DNA from: Fulvia fulva
Lineage: Eukaryota > Ascomycota > Dothideomycetes > Mycosphaerellales > Mycosphaerellaceae
DNA length: 64,000 bases
NCBI RefSeq assembly: GCF_020509005.1
Contig: NC_063014.1
Coordinates: 4,216,001-4,280,000, forward strand
Direction of reading: 5' to 3'
Below are positions 44,429 to 56,242 of this stretch, piece by piece. Position 1 is the first letter of the stretch; each line of letters begins with the position of its first letter. A program made the position numbers and the translations under genes. The notes beneath the pieces are model-generated. The model was not told the origin of the DNA, searched no databases, and was given only the letters and a program-made list of their open reading frames with translations.

Positions 44429-47400
44429 TAGACGTATCTCGGTAATCTATCAATATAGATCATTTTTATTATATAGTATAATATAAATAAAAGGAGGTAT
44501 AAGGTCTAGCACTACTTTCTATAAGAGCTAGACCCGCTACGGTACTACGTTATTACGGTATAGGAACTATAGATTAACTCCTATATATAACTCCTAGCTA
44601 CTTATAATGACCGGAGATACTATACCGTAATTACGGGCGAACGAGGCGTTATTCCGAGGATATATATATACGTAAGTAAGACTATAGACCTTAAGTCGTA
44701 GGAGGTTATACTACCGTAGTAGGGTAATCTAGGAGATATAATATTAATCTAGATCGATACGACATAAGGCCCTATCTAGATTTATAACATCTATAGCCCG
44801 CTACCGTAGGGTCGGACGAGTAGAGAACTAGGAACCCTCGCCTACCTAGAGCGGACCCTAAGCTAAGATATAAAGTACTCCTCGGCGACTTTAACCTCTA
44901 CTACCTATAGTAGGGACTCGACTTTACTCCCCCGTACGCGTTCCTAGGGGGGAAGCTACTTAATATAACCGTACGCTATAGAATAGCCTTAGTAACTCTA
45001 AAGGGAATAGAGACGTAGAAGGCCCGTATAAGTATAAGTATAATCGACCTATACTTTCTATTACGAGAACTTAAAGAGAGACTAGTCTAATCCCGACCGG
45101 ACTACGCGCTAGAGACCTCCTTAGACTATATCTCTATTTAAACGACGCTAGGGGTTAAGGTAATCGAGGAGCTAGTAAGCGAACTATACCGTAACTAGAA
45201 GAAGGTACGCTAGGACGATATAAGAGACTTCCTAATAGCGAACCTACCGTAGTATAGGGAACTCGAGACGATAGCTTAGCTAGATTAAGTAGCGGAACAG
45301 ATTACCTCGGTTATATAGTAGGTAGCGGAACAATATACGCCGTTACTCCGGCTCTTAATATAGTAGAAGGCCTTCTAGACCCCTAAATACTCTACGAAGG
45401 TAAAGGAGGCTAGAAGGGCAAGGCGATAGTAGACGAAGGAGTATACCTAAGAAACGTAGGAGTAATACTGTCGCGCGATATAAGAGAAGAAGGTATAGAT
45501 ACGACGTAATAAACTATAGGACTAGAGAGCGACGATCGGGCTAATTATAGAACACTCGGAATAGATATAGAGACTAGCTAAATAGGCACGACTACCTAAA
45601 GTATAAAGAACCTCTTACTTCCCTCTAATCGTAGACCGCGAAGGGATTGCCTAGACTACGCCCCGGGGTAAGGCAAAAGTATTAGCCGACTATTTCTTTT
45701 CGACGTAAGTAGAGGTAGACCTTACGGACATCGACCCGAGTATATACCCGGAACCTCTAGATATAGATTAGGCGGTTAGCTCTAATATAGTAATAGGAGT
45801 TATAAGTACGCTAAAAGGACGAAAAGCCCTAGGCCGAGATAGGATACTAAACCTACTACTAAAAGAGTATAGAGAAGAGATCGCGCCGAGCCTTATAAAC
45901 CTATTTACTACGTACCTACGGCTAGGGTATCACCCGAAGCCGTATAGAGAGTCTATAATAGTAGTACTACGTAAGCTATAGAAGGAGGACTATACTTCGC
46001 CGATTCGTATAGACTAATTATACTTCTAAATACGATAGAGAAGGTCCTAGAGAAGATAGTAGCCTAGAGACTTACGTAGCTAGCCGAGGACAACTACGTA
46101 CTCCTAGTAATATAGATAGGGGGAAGAAGCTAGCGATCGACACTAATAGTAATAGAGCTAATTACGGAGCAAATTCAGACCCTCTAGTAATACGGTAGGA
46201 ACCGAGCGGCGTCCTTACTATCTCTCGATATTGTAGAAGCCTTCGATAACGTCTTATACTAAAGGCTAATATATATCCTATAATAGAAAAGCATCTCCTA
46301 GTAGGTAATAAAGTTCGTCTACTCCTTTCTCTAGGAACGTACGATATACCTAGTCCTAGGGAGGTATACGTCCGACCCGGTAAAGGTAGAGGCTAGAATA
46401 CCTTAGGGATCTACTCTCTCCCCTATCCTATTTCTAATATTTATGTCTAATCTAATCCCCCTACTCACCTCTCCGTAAACCTTAGTATCGGGACTCGTAG
46501 ACGATATAAACATTCTAGCCTAGTTAGACTCTATAGAGGAGAACTATAGCCTCCTTAAAGATAGGTATAAGAAATACAAGGAGTAGGTAAAGAAGTATAG
46601 TACCCGGTTCGCCCCTAAAAAGTACTAGCTTATATACTTTAGTAAAGCGAGAACGTACTATAATATAAAGGCGGCGGTAAGAATCTAAGGCTACGAGACT
46701 AAGCTATTAGCGGAGCTACGAAAACTAGGGATCTAGCTCGACCCGAAGCTAAGCTAGAACGTATAGATTAAGAATGCTTAGAGTCGAGCGCAAGTTAACG
46801 AAGCCTTGATAAAGAGGCTTACGGCGTCTATATAGGGAGTAATATTCGATAAGGTGAGGGTAATATATAAGGCGATCGTGAGACTAGCTATATTATACGG
46901 GGCATAGATTTAGGGTATAGGAGGCGTAGGTAAGCCGATCCCAAAACGGATAGAGTAACCCCTAAATAGGATATAGGTAGGTAACCTATAAAGAATACTA
47001 GGGGTATATAAGACAATATTAATAAGTACGGTAGAAATAGAGACGGGAATACTACTAATCGGCTAATATATCCGGGGAATAAGAATTTAATACGCGATAA
47101 AGACGACAGATTACCTAGTATAAACTACGATCTAGGAGGTAAAGAATAAGATAGAAAGCCGCTACCGGAGAAGGGCCGGATATAGGATAAGCTAAAAAGA
47201 GGATAACCTTACTACCTTTCCGGCCTTATAGATAAGTACTGAATAGCTAGCACGAAAAGAGGAGGACCGTAGGACTCGCTAGGCCGGCGGGAGCAAGGCT
47301 AAGACCTAAAGTCTAGCGGAATAGATAGCGAGCTACCTATAGGAGTAGGACTAGAAAAGGAAGCCCCTAAAGATAATAGGCCCGATAGCACTCCGAGCCT

Positions 47401-47997
47401 TCTAGAGACACAACTACTAGCTATATAGGGACCTAATAAGGGCCGAAGGAAGTATAGCGATCCAAATTAGGTCCGAATATATTAGATTAAGGGCCTACCT
47501 ATTTAGGAGACGCGTACTAGACATCTAAAGCCTAGCCTACTAGTATAGCTACCTATCGCAAAACCTAGAACAAATACTACTATAATGCCCGTAGTAGGCG
47601 AGTAGTAGGGGAGATTAGAGGTACTAAGCGGGAAGGAGAGACTATAAGTTAATTATTAGGGACAAAGGTAATATTCGCCGAATCTCTCGGTAGATACTAT
47701 AGTAGGGATACCTCTAGTAGTTTAGCCTCGCTAGCGAGACGGAGGAGTAGATAGATAAGAGGCGGAAGCTAGGGGGGTTATAGATAGGGTAGTTATTAGG
47801 GCAGGCCTATAACACTAGCGTACCCTTAATAAGGGAAATCTAAGACGATTACGAGGGGAATAGATAGGCGGGAAGGAGGAGGGGCTTTTACTAATACGGC
47901 TTCCCCTCTATATATTTAAAAATAAGATAGTATAGCTATATAGGCCAAAGGGCAATATAATAGCTTAATAAAATATCTATCTATCTATCTATCTACT
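44429..47997 (+). mobile_element. Tad1-like LINE, 5'-truncated, RIP-mutated
   Basis: A 3.57-kb plus-strand insertion between copies of TAAAGCGG (44421-44428, 47998-48005), ending in ATCT repeats. It starts in the ORF1 tail and contains the whole of ORF2. From about 46.22 kb it matches the young LINE 3' end at 61661-63438 almost base for base apart from CpA to TpA changes, so both belong to one subfamily. Confidence 0.88.
44455..47792 (+). pseudogene. LINE ORF2 (endonuclease, reverse transcriptase)
   Basis: Reading through TAG gives YNINKRRYKV at the start (endonuclease N-terminus), an endonuclease, then reverse transcriptase with NKAPGPD-like, SGAFD-like and LVDDINIL boxes (catalytic aspartates retained near 46.5 kb), and a CCHC-finger tail near 47.53-47.59 kb with cysteines lost. 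A one-base frame change lies near 46.02 kb. Inactive. Confidence 0.8.
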
Positions 47998-48150
47998 TAA
48001 AGCGGCTTTTAAGAGCGCCTCTATACTAAGGCACTTCGACCCTTAGCTACCTATTATAGTAATTACTAATATAAGTAACGCCGCGTACGTAGGTATCCTC
48101 CTATAACTAGATATAAGTAACGCTAAGTATCGTGTCCGGTTAGAATACAT
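47998..48150 (+). pseudogene. Gypsy RNase H fragment, right part
   Basis: Reads KAAFKSASILRHFDP and LPIIV on the plus strand, the start of the gypsy RNase H region. Homology ends near 48150, where the gypsy remnant on the opposite strand begins. Confidence 0.65.
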
Positions 48151-48434
48151 CTTTTAATCATTAGAAGGCTACTTCGTATTCTATTATCTAAACGAATAGT
48201 ATTAGCTTACTATTCTTACTAGTCTTTATTAAATTCGTAAGGGGTATATAGATTTTAGAAAAGGTCTATATAAACCTTCGATAGAAGTTTACGGACCTAA
48301 GGAATGCTTATATATCCTTTAGGTATATTAAAGTAAGCTAGTTCTTAACTACGTCGACCTTTTCTAGGTCTATACGGATGCCGTCGACTCCTATAATAAC
48401 ACTAAGGTACTTCGTCTCTATTTAGTAGAACTCG
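48151..48434 (-). pseudogene. Minus-strand gypsy reverse transcriptase, C-terminal part
   Basis: On the minus strand it reads DKYEFYQIETKYL, then VKN...NFYRRFI and PLTNLIKT, the thumb and connection of a gypsy reverse transcriptase. It continues in frame from 59743 once the LINE at 48446-59731 is removed. It ends near 48151. Confidence 0.75.
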
Positions 48435-48646
48435 TATTTATCGATGTTATAACGATAGTCGACCCGATCTAGGGAATCATCGATCTCTACGCCAAAACAC
48501 GACATATTCGAAAGCTCTTATCAAGGCTATTCTAACGATATACAAAGCAGGCCACTACCCCTAGGACTAAGGGAGTTCTACCTTATTTAATCTAGATAGC
48601 TTAAAGCTCTCTTCACCCTATTTCTTTAGCTCTAAACGCCGTAGAG

Positions 48647-49094
48647 ATGCCTAGCTACATTAGGCAACTCCTAGGTAATAGTAGCCTAGGCTACGGTACT
48701 ACCGGCGCCTACGGCTCTATAGGCGAAGCTCCCCTAAGACAACTAGTAGCAATTATAGAGGACGCAAAAAGTATAGAAACTAACGATTAGCTCCCTTACT
48801 AGTCTCTATAGGTAATGATCACTTAGCTACGTACGGTGCTTATACTATCGTATTACCGAGGGCAATAAGAAATAAGGACGACGTCCTAGGCGATTAGTAA
48901 GGCCACCCGGAATCAACACCCCTATAGCTAGGTATCGGTCGCGGTATCGAAACTAGGCACCCGCCTAACGTACGATGTAGTTACGATCCGTATTATAGTA
49001 AAGGAAGACTAGGCCGAAGTTACGAAGCTATCGAATAAGGAGCTCGCCTAACGAGTTAACTAACTAGGGGTAGTCGTAGTGAACTAATAGTCTA
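48647..49094 (+). pseudogene. LINE ORF1, first part
   Basis: Begins ATG at 48647 and reads ahead for about 150 codons with a few TAG codons. It is broken by the chromovirus at 49100 and resumes at 55396. Confidence 0.7.
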
Positions 49095-49099
49095 ACGGC

Positions 49100-49619
49100 T
49101 GTTATAGTCTCCCTATAGAGAGTATAGAAGGTGGGGACAGAAGAGCCTTAGAGTGCTTAGAAGTCGTTAAGAAGTGACAGTCTAGCTTAGTGTGTGAGCG
49201 CCAAGAATTATATACCCCGCAACATTCACTACGGGACCTAGCCCTCCAAATTCACCCCTCTACTAAACCTTAACAGATTCACTTCGGCTCGTGACTATGT
49301 GACTTACGGCACTCCCGCGAGCACCCGCGACTACGCTAGACCCTAGAAGAAGTACGTAGAAGACTCGGAACGTAGGGCAGGTTAGAATAAGGTTTTGAGC
49401 AAAGCTGCTAAGCGCGGCTTCGCACGGGTTAGCCCTGTTAATGCGGGGACACGTACTCGCGAGGGTCGCGTATAAATATCTAGCCTTCCCTAGGCCTCTC
49501 TTGCTTCCTTCGTCTTTTGTTTTGTGTAGCAATTATACTATACCCTTTTGTATCTGCACTTCGCACCTACATTCTCGCTTTCACCCTTACATCTCATAGG
49601 CTAGGCTCTCGCCCTAATA
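49100..49619 (+). repeat. Chromovirus 5' LTR
   Basis: 520 bp, ending CCTAATA in place of CCTGACA. It differs from the 3' LTR at about 35 positions, nearly all of which are CpA/TpG in the 3' copy and TpA here. Confidence 0.93.
49471..49479 (+). promoter_or_regulatory. TATA box in the 5' LTR
   Basis: TATAAATAT at LTR position 372, preceded by a GC-rich stretch. It is conserved at the same place in the 3' LTR and is a likely core promoter for the element transcript. Confidence 0.6.
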
Positions 49620-49649
49620 TCACAAAAGACTAACAAACCGTCAACCACT

Positions 49650-50873
49650 CGAGTCATCCTCATAGGTGACCACGCCACCGATAGAGGTGTCAACCTCGAC
49701 AACTAAGACACTCTATTCCACTTTAGTGAGTGGACTAACATCCCCTTCTCGAACGCCGCTACCTTCGGTGCCTAGGCAAACGCTAACCCCGACACCGCCT
49801 ACGCTCTTATCAACCGCACCGTCTCCTCTTTCCGCGAGACCGCCTAGCAGGTCGAGTAAGCAAACAACCAAGCAATATACCTTTAAGGTATTGTAAACAC
49901 CTTCTAGAACCTCGCCCCGCACGCCGACGACAACCGCCGCTAGCACTTCTCTAAGAAGGTCAACGACCTAGACGAGTTCGACGGCAATAAGAGCAAGTTT
50001 GAGGCATTTGAGACACAGCTCACTATCAAGCTGTTAGCTAATGCCGACCACTTTCCGTAAGAGAAGGACAAAGTTACGTACGTCTTCTCCCTCCTTCGGG
50101 GAGACGCCGCGGCTTAGGTATAATACTACATCGACAACGCTACGTAGACTATCGGCTGCCCGGACGTCCTCACCCTAATACAGGACCTCCGTGCTGCCTT
50201 TAGTGATCTAGACCGTAGAGCCACCGCCTAGAACGCTATCTACAACCTCCTCTAGAAGAACAAGAGCTTCGCCGAGTACCTCGCGGCCTTCAACCGCGAC
50301 ATCGGGTTCACCGGCTACAACGAAGAGACTAAGAAGAGCACTCTCCGCCGTGGTTTGTTAGCAGAGCTTCTTCGAGCCCTCGAGGACAAGGACGTCGGTG
50401 CTATAAGCTTCCGTGAGCTCGTCGAGACCTGCTAGCGCCTCGACTCTAACATAAAACACACCGCCTCTCTCCTCGCTTCCCGTTCTTAAGGTCGTCAGCC
50501 TCGTGGTCCCGGAAGCCACTTCGCTGCTCTACTAGGCGCCGCCGCTCCTACGGCTCTCCCTCCCGTCTCTATAGGTGACGCTATAGATCTTAGCGCTAGT
50601 GCCGCCGTCCCTCGAGTCTAGGGCCTCGTTAACGGTAAGCTCACTCCCGAAGAGAAGCTTCGCCGTCGCTAGGCCGGACTCTATACCTACTACGGCGGTC
50701 TAGGCTATATCGTAGCCAACTGTCCGCAGCTCGCTACCCGTAACGCCCGCAACCCGGTTCGCGGCGCTGTCGGCGCTATCGAGCCTGCTCCTACTGCTCC
50801 CGCTAAGTAGGAAAAAGCCTAGGTCTTCCTTATCGACGCGATGAAGACCAAGAACAACGTTTACCGAAAGTGA
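49650..50873 (+). pseudogene. Chromovirus gag
   Basis: Reads in frame 3 with blocks such as LDEFDGNKSKFEAFE and FSLLRGDAA, typical of the gypsy capsid, then a basic linker. The CCHC zinc knuckle near 50.69-50.73 kb reads YTYYGGLGYIVANC, with two cysteines and the histidine replaced by tyrosine (RIP-type). It ends in a TGA at 50871-50873, which is probably the natural stop because RIP makes TAG and TAA. About ten TAG codons inactivate it. Confidence 0.85.
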
Positions 50874-53800
50874 AGAGAGGAAAGAAGTTGAGGATTAATA
50901 CAGTATAGCTAGACCTATACGACGAGACGGGCAAGGACCACGCTTATAAACCGTTCGTCACGAATGTAAATATCGGCTCAAAGAAACTCTCTTCTTCCAA
51001 TCTCACTCTTATAGACACTAGCGCACTAGGCGAGTCTTTTATAGACTATAAACTCGCGACCTCTCTTAACCTCGAACCCTAGGAACTGAAGTACCCTCGC
51101 ACCCTTGAACTCTTTGACGGCACGGAGACTACCACTAGTAAGATTACTCATGTTATATATACGTTAATCACCCTCGGAGGCAAGCGTATGTCGATCACTA
51201 GCTTCCTTACGTCCCTACCGCATTAGAAGTTTATCCTCGGCCTCCCCTAGTTTAGACGACACCGACCTATCATCGACTGGACTTCCCTTACTATTAGCTT
51301 CCCTCCAGAAGTTCCTCCGGCACCTCCGCCTTCTCCGCCGCCTTAGCGCGGTCCTAGGTATACTAGGATCTTCTAGGTGAACGCCGCTACCTTCACCACT
51401 GCTACTAAGTAGCCTAAAGCTCAAGTCTTCGCCGCCTCTCTCCGCGATATCGACATCGCCCTCGAGAAGCTCGACAAGAAGCGTACACCTACCGACCCTG
51501 CTACGAAGGTCCCTCCTTAGGCACACCACATCCTCTATATATTCGATGCTAAAGCCGTAGACGAGCTGCCTCCTCATCGCCCTTACGACCATAAGATTGA
51601 GCTAGAAGAAGGTATAGAGACACCGTTCGGACCGTTATATTCTATGTCCCGAGAAGAGCTTATCGTCCTTAAGAGATACCTCGAAGAGAACCTAAAGAAG
51701 GGGTTTATTCGAGCGAGCCGTTCTAGCGCTAGCAGTCCCGTCATGTTCGTTAAGAAGCCCGGCGGTGGTCTACGCTTCTACGTAGACTACCGAGGCTTAA
51801 ACGCTGTTATAAAGAAGAACCGCTACCTAATACCGTTGATTTAGGAGACGCTCGAGCGCCTCTCTAAGGCTAAGTACTTCACTAAGCTCGATGTCATCGC
51901 TACGTTCAACAAGTTACGAATGGTAGAAGGACACGAGTATCTCATAGCCTTCCGTACTCGCTACGGGCTGTTCGAGTCGCTCGTTATGCCCTTCGGCGTT
52001 TATAACGGGCCTAGTACCTTCTAGAACTTTATTAACGACATCCTTTAGGAGTTCCTCGATCAGTTCTACACTACCTACATCGACGACATCCTAGTCTATG
52101 GCGAGACTAAGGAGGAGCACCGCGAGCACGTCTGTAAGGTCCTTTAGAAGCTCGTAGACGCCGGCTTGTAGCTCGACATCGACAAGTGCGAGTTTAAGAA
52201 GACCGAAGTCAAGTTCCTTAGTTTGATCATTACCGCAGACGGCATCAAGATAGACTAAGAGAAGATCGACGCTATCGTCGAATAGGATGCTCCTACGAAC
52301 GTCAAAGAGGTCTAGGGTTTCCTAGGCTTTGCCAACTTCTACCGCCGCTTTATCCACGCATTTTCGGGCGTAGTACGCCCTTTAACGAAGCTCACGCGTA
52401 AGGGTGAGAAGTTCGCCTGGACCGACGAATGCTAGGAGGCTTTTAACTTGCTCAAAGCGAAGTTTGTTAAGAACCCGCTTCTACGGCACTTCGATTTCGA
52501 ACTGGAGACCCGTATAGAGACCGACGCATCCGACGGCGTGGTGGGCGGTGTCCTGCTACAACGCCGCTCGCCTGAATCCCCCTGGTTACCTATCGCCTTC
52601 CTCTCTAAGAAGATAACCGCCACGGAGTGTAACTACGAGATCTACGACAAGGAGCTTCTCGCTATCGTCAAAGCTTTCGAAGAGTAGCGCCCCGAGCTCG
52701 AAGGCTCTGCTATGCCCGTCTAAGTAAGCTCCGACTATAAGAACCTCGTCTACTTTATAAAGAGCAAGCTGCTCAATCGTCGCTAGGCCCGCTAGAGCGA
52801 GTTCCTCTCCCGGTTCAACTTCGTGATCTCGTACACGCCCGGCAAGGCCAACTCGATAGCCGACGCCCTTACCCGCCGCCCTAGTGACTCTCTAGTTGAT
52901 CGAAGAGGGGGCCGGCAAATCGTAGGGCAACAAGTCATCAAAGAGCACAACCTCTCTTCCGAGCTTCGAGAGTACCTATCGAACGGCTAGCCTACGCTCG
53001 CCGCTTCCTTTGCTACTCTCGTGCTCGCTCCTACCTACCTTAACGAGAGTGACGATGAATCCGAGCCTAAAGAATACGCCTCGGACGCTAAGGACTTGAA
53101 CGACGATGAAGAGGGCTTAGTAACGACCGACGGCTTATCCGAATTAGACTTTAAGGGGTTTGATAATGAGGAGCAGCCCGAAGGCATCATAGCACGAGTA
53201 CGAACAGCGTACGATGCCGACATAGACGCCTAAGAGTTAGTTCAGGCCCTTGAATCTGGCGCGAGGACATTCCCGGGCTTCTCGCTATCCGAGTGCGAGC
53301 TCTAGGAAGGTGTCGTCTACTTCCGTAAGAAGCTTTACGTACCGTAGCCCGAAGGCTCTAATATCCGAGCTGAGATTCTTCAAATCATCTACGACTCCGC
53401 CTCTAGGGGTCACCTAGGCGTAGCTAAGACCCACAAGCTCCTCGCTAGGTATTACTAGTAGCCGCATTCCTAGAAGGACGTCCGCCGCTACGTGCTGAAC
53501 TGCGCTACTTGCCGAAGAGCCAAAGCTAACCGCCACCGTCCCCACGGTCTCTTACACCCTCTCCCGGCTCCTGATCGTCCGTGGAAGCACATCACTATAG
53601 ACTTTATCACCGATCTTCCTTACGGCAAGACCTTTAGCGGCGTGAAAGCAAAGGCCCTTCTAGTGATCGTGGACCGTCACTCTAAGGACCGGTACATGAT
53701 CCCGTACTAGAGTATAACCGTAAAGGAGACTGCTCGCTTGTTCTACGAATTCGTCTGGCGCTTTTAAGGCCTCCCGGATAGCATCACCTCTGACAGAGGC

Positions 53801-54868
53801 ACCTAGTTCATCTCGCACTTCTAGAAGCGTCTGTGTGCTATCCTAGGCATCAAGCATAACCTCTCGACCAGTTTTTAGCTACAGACCGACGGCCAGACCG
53901 AAATTACGAACGCTATCCTCGAGCAGGTCCTTCGTTGCTTCGTCGACTACTACTAGAAGGATTGGCCTTAGCATATCCCTACGGTGGAGTTCGCTACTCG
54001 TAACTAGGACTCGGAGACTACTGGCTACTCTCCCTTCTATACTACGAGAGGTTACTACCCTCGTACAGGCATAGAACTAGAAGAACCTCTCCCGCCTACC
54101 GAAGACGTAAACGAGCAAGCAGTAGACGAGTTCGCTACTATGCTCTCACAGATCTATAAAGAAGTTCACGACGAGATAGTATACGTATAAGCAATCTACG
54201 AGGATCAAGCCAATCGTCGTCGCTAGCCAGCTCCCGACTACTAAGTAGGCGATATAGTCCACCTTAACTCTAAGAACATCAAGACAGACCGCCCCTCCAA
54301 GAAGCTGAACTAGAAGAACCTAGGTCCTTTTGAGATCACCGAGCGTATCAGTTTACACGCCTACCGTCTAGCTCTTCCTGCGAACATAAAGATCCACGAC
54401 GTCTTCCATCCCGTACGCCTTCGGCCGTCGGCTAAGGACCTATTCCCGAACCAAAACCAAGACATACTAGGTCCTCCCGATAAAGTAGAAGTCGACGAGC
54501 CTATTAACCTACCTTCTAACGACTATACCGTCCGCAAGATCCGGGGAATCCGCGTAGAGCCCAACGACGTTGAAGGACTACCGCCGATCAAGTATGAAGT
54601 CGAATGGCAAGGTTGCCCTGAGTGGGATACCTCATGGGAACCTATCCAACATATCATCTTCAATCGTCAAGCAATCGAAGAATACCACGCCCGCGCAGAC
54701 GGCCCAGAAGTCAACATCGGCAGGCTCTTCGAATCTGAGCTCTTCGACGGGGCTTACCAATGGTGTATCGACCATGACATCAGGCCTAGGCCTAGTACTG
54801 AAGCTGAACATCCTCGATATATAGAACTACTACGGCTTCGTAGGAACTCAGCTTTGTTCGGGGGGGCT
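50861..54868 (+). pseudogene. Chromovirus pol: protease, RT, RNase H, integrase, chromodomain
   Basis: Frame 2 overlaps the gag end, implying -1 frameshifting. Protease: LIDTSALGESF near 51.01 kb. Reverse transcriptase (about 51.64-52.43 kb): [20 protein letters not shown] and the intact catalytic YIDDILVY at 52076. RNase H: ETDASDGVVGG (about 52.52 kb) and YDKELLAIVKAFEE. Integrase: an HHCC zinc finger ending CATCRRAK (about 53.5 kb), then catalytic D, D, E in IDFITDLP, ITSDRGT and DGQTEITNA. A chromodomain closes it, YEVEWQGCPEWDTSWEP (about 54.59-54.64 kb). In chromoviruses this domain steers insertion to marked chromatin. Catalytic residues survive; about 35 TAG/TAA codons break the frame. 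Confidence 0.9.
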
Positions 54869-54870
54869 AC

Positions 54871-55390
54871 TGTCATAGTCTCCCTATAGAGAGTACAGAA
54901 GGTGGGGACAGAAGAGCCTCAGAGTGCTCAGAAGTCGTCAAGAAGTGACAGTCCAGCTTGGTGTGTGAGCGCCAAGAATCACATGCCCCGCAACATTCAC
55001 TACGGGACCCAGCCCTCCAAATTCACCCCTCTACCAAACCTTGACAGATTCACTTCGGCTCGTGACTGTGTGACTCACGGCACTCCCGCGAGCACCCGCG
55101 ACTGCGCTGGACCCTAGAAGAAGCACGTGGAAGACTCGGAACGTAGGGCAGGTTGGAATAAGGTTTTGAGCAAAGCTACTAAGCGCGGCTTCGCACGGGT
55201 TAGCCCTGTTGATGCGGGGACACGCACTCGCGAGGGTCGCGTATAAATATCTGGCCTTCCCTAGGCCTCTCTTGCTTCCTTCGTCTTTTGTTTTGTGTAG
55301 CAATCATACTATACCCTTTTGTATCTATACTTCGCACCTACATTCTCGCTTTCACCCTTGCATCTTACAGGCCAGGCTCTCGCCCTGACA
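54871..55390 (+). repeat. Chromovirus 3' LTR
   Basis: 520 bp, beginning TGTCATAG and ending CTGACA, preceded by a G-rich tract (54860-54866) that would prime plus-strand synthesis. It keeps many CpA/TpG sites lost from the 5' LTR. Its TATA box is at 55242-55250. Confidence 0.93.
55242..55250 (+). promoter_or_regulatory. TATA box in the 3' LTR
   Basis: TATAAATAT at the same LTR position as in the 5' copy. From here a transcript could run into the flanking mutated LINE. Confidence 0.55.
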
Positions 55391-55395
55391 ACGGC

Positions 55396-56242
55396 ACTCT
55401 ATAGATCTATACTAGCTCTACTACTACTAGGAGGCACCTAGAGGTATAGCTATAGTAGGCATCTAAGGTTACGGCATTAGCGAAGGTCTTAACGAAACAA
55501 TTTACGATCCTAGTCTACGATATGCCTAAGGAGTTTGACCTAACTAACTAGGGTCACCTACGCGCTCTCTAAGAGGACAACCCGGTCACTCTTAACTCTC
55601 TAATCTAGAAGGCGACTTAGCTCTATAGGAAATGGCTAGAAGGTAAGAAGGCCTCGGCGCTAATAGTATAGCTATAAGACGCGAAAGCGGCGGATCTAGC
55701 GATAGAACAAGGCCTGGTCTAGCAATATAGCCTCAAGATAGTAGAAAAGTACTCCTTATCCTTTCGTGTCCTCTAATGCTTCAAATACTAATAGTATAGA
55801 TACTAAACCTATACGTATATAAGTAAGTAGGCCTACTCGAACTATATAGGAGACTATATATCTAGGGACTATATATCGACTACGAGACGGTACGCGAACT
55901 GTCCGGGGCACTACCTATCGTATAGTACGGAATGCCTATAGCGGAAACTAGCGAAAAACAAGGCAATCATAAATAGAACCGTCGCCCTAAGATTCTACGG
56001 CGACCGTAAGGCTAGCCTTTCCCGGAACTAACTAGCGGCGGTCGGGTATAAGCGCCCTAGGGCCGAGAACGATATAAAGGATACGTAACCTAGGGCGTAC
56101 GGGAGGCCACGTGCTCTACTAGCTACGGCGAGGGAATCTAACTAGGCCCGGCTCCCCTTTAGTATATAGCCGATAGGCGTAGACTAGGACGTATAGGGTA
56201 GTAGGATATAGGACGATATAGAGGAAATGATTGTCGATACCG
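55396..56242 (+). pseudogene. LINE ORF1, second part, with zinc-knuckle relics
   Basis: Continues the ORF1 of 48647-49094. Around 55.76-55.95 kb the zinc-knuckle region is recognisable (for example TRRYANCPGHYLSYSTECL), with several cysteines replaced by tyrosine or other residues. The tail is basic. Inactive. Confidence 0.7.

Larger units (their letters stand above)
49100..55390 (+). mobile_element. Ty3/gypsy chromovirus, moderately RIP-mutated
   Basis: Two 520-bp LTRs (49100-49619, 54871-55390) beginning TGT and ending ACA (ATA in the 5' copy), with duplication ACGGC (49095-49099, 55391-55395). Gag and pol are in different frames, pol shifted by -1. Protein similarity is continuous, and stops are almost only TAG (CAG or TGG). 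The 3' LTR and the 3' third of pol keep many CpA sites, unlike the 5' LTR. It inserted into an ORF1 that is itself RIP-mutated, so it is among the younger elements here. Confidence 0.95.

Noticed and set aside
44420..44430. Possible longer target duplication for the LINE at 44429-47997
   Set aside because: Only TAAAGCGG matches on both sides with certainty. The preceding bases differ (ACTAC versus CTACT), so a longer duplication is not claimed.
47960..47997. ATCT microsatellite
   Set aside because: It is not a free simple repeat. All four ATCT runs end a LINE next to a target duplication, so they are 3' tails.
49263..49532. 89-residue minus-strand ORF inside the 5' LTR, repeated in the 3' LTR at 55031-55303
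   Set aside because: It survives in both LTRs only because they are copies of each other, and it has no family features. Antisense LTR ORFs of this length are expected by chance.
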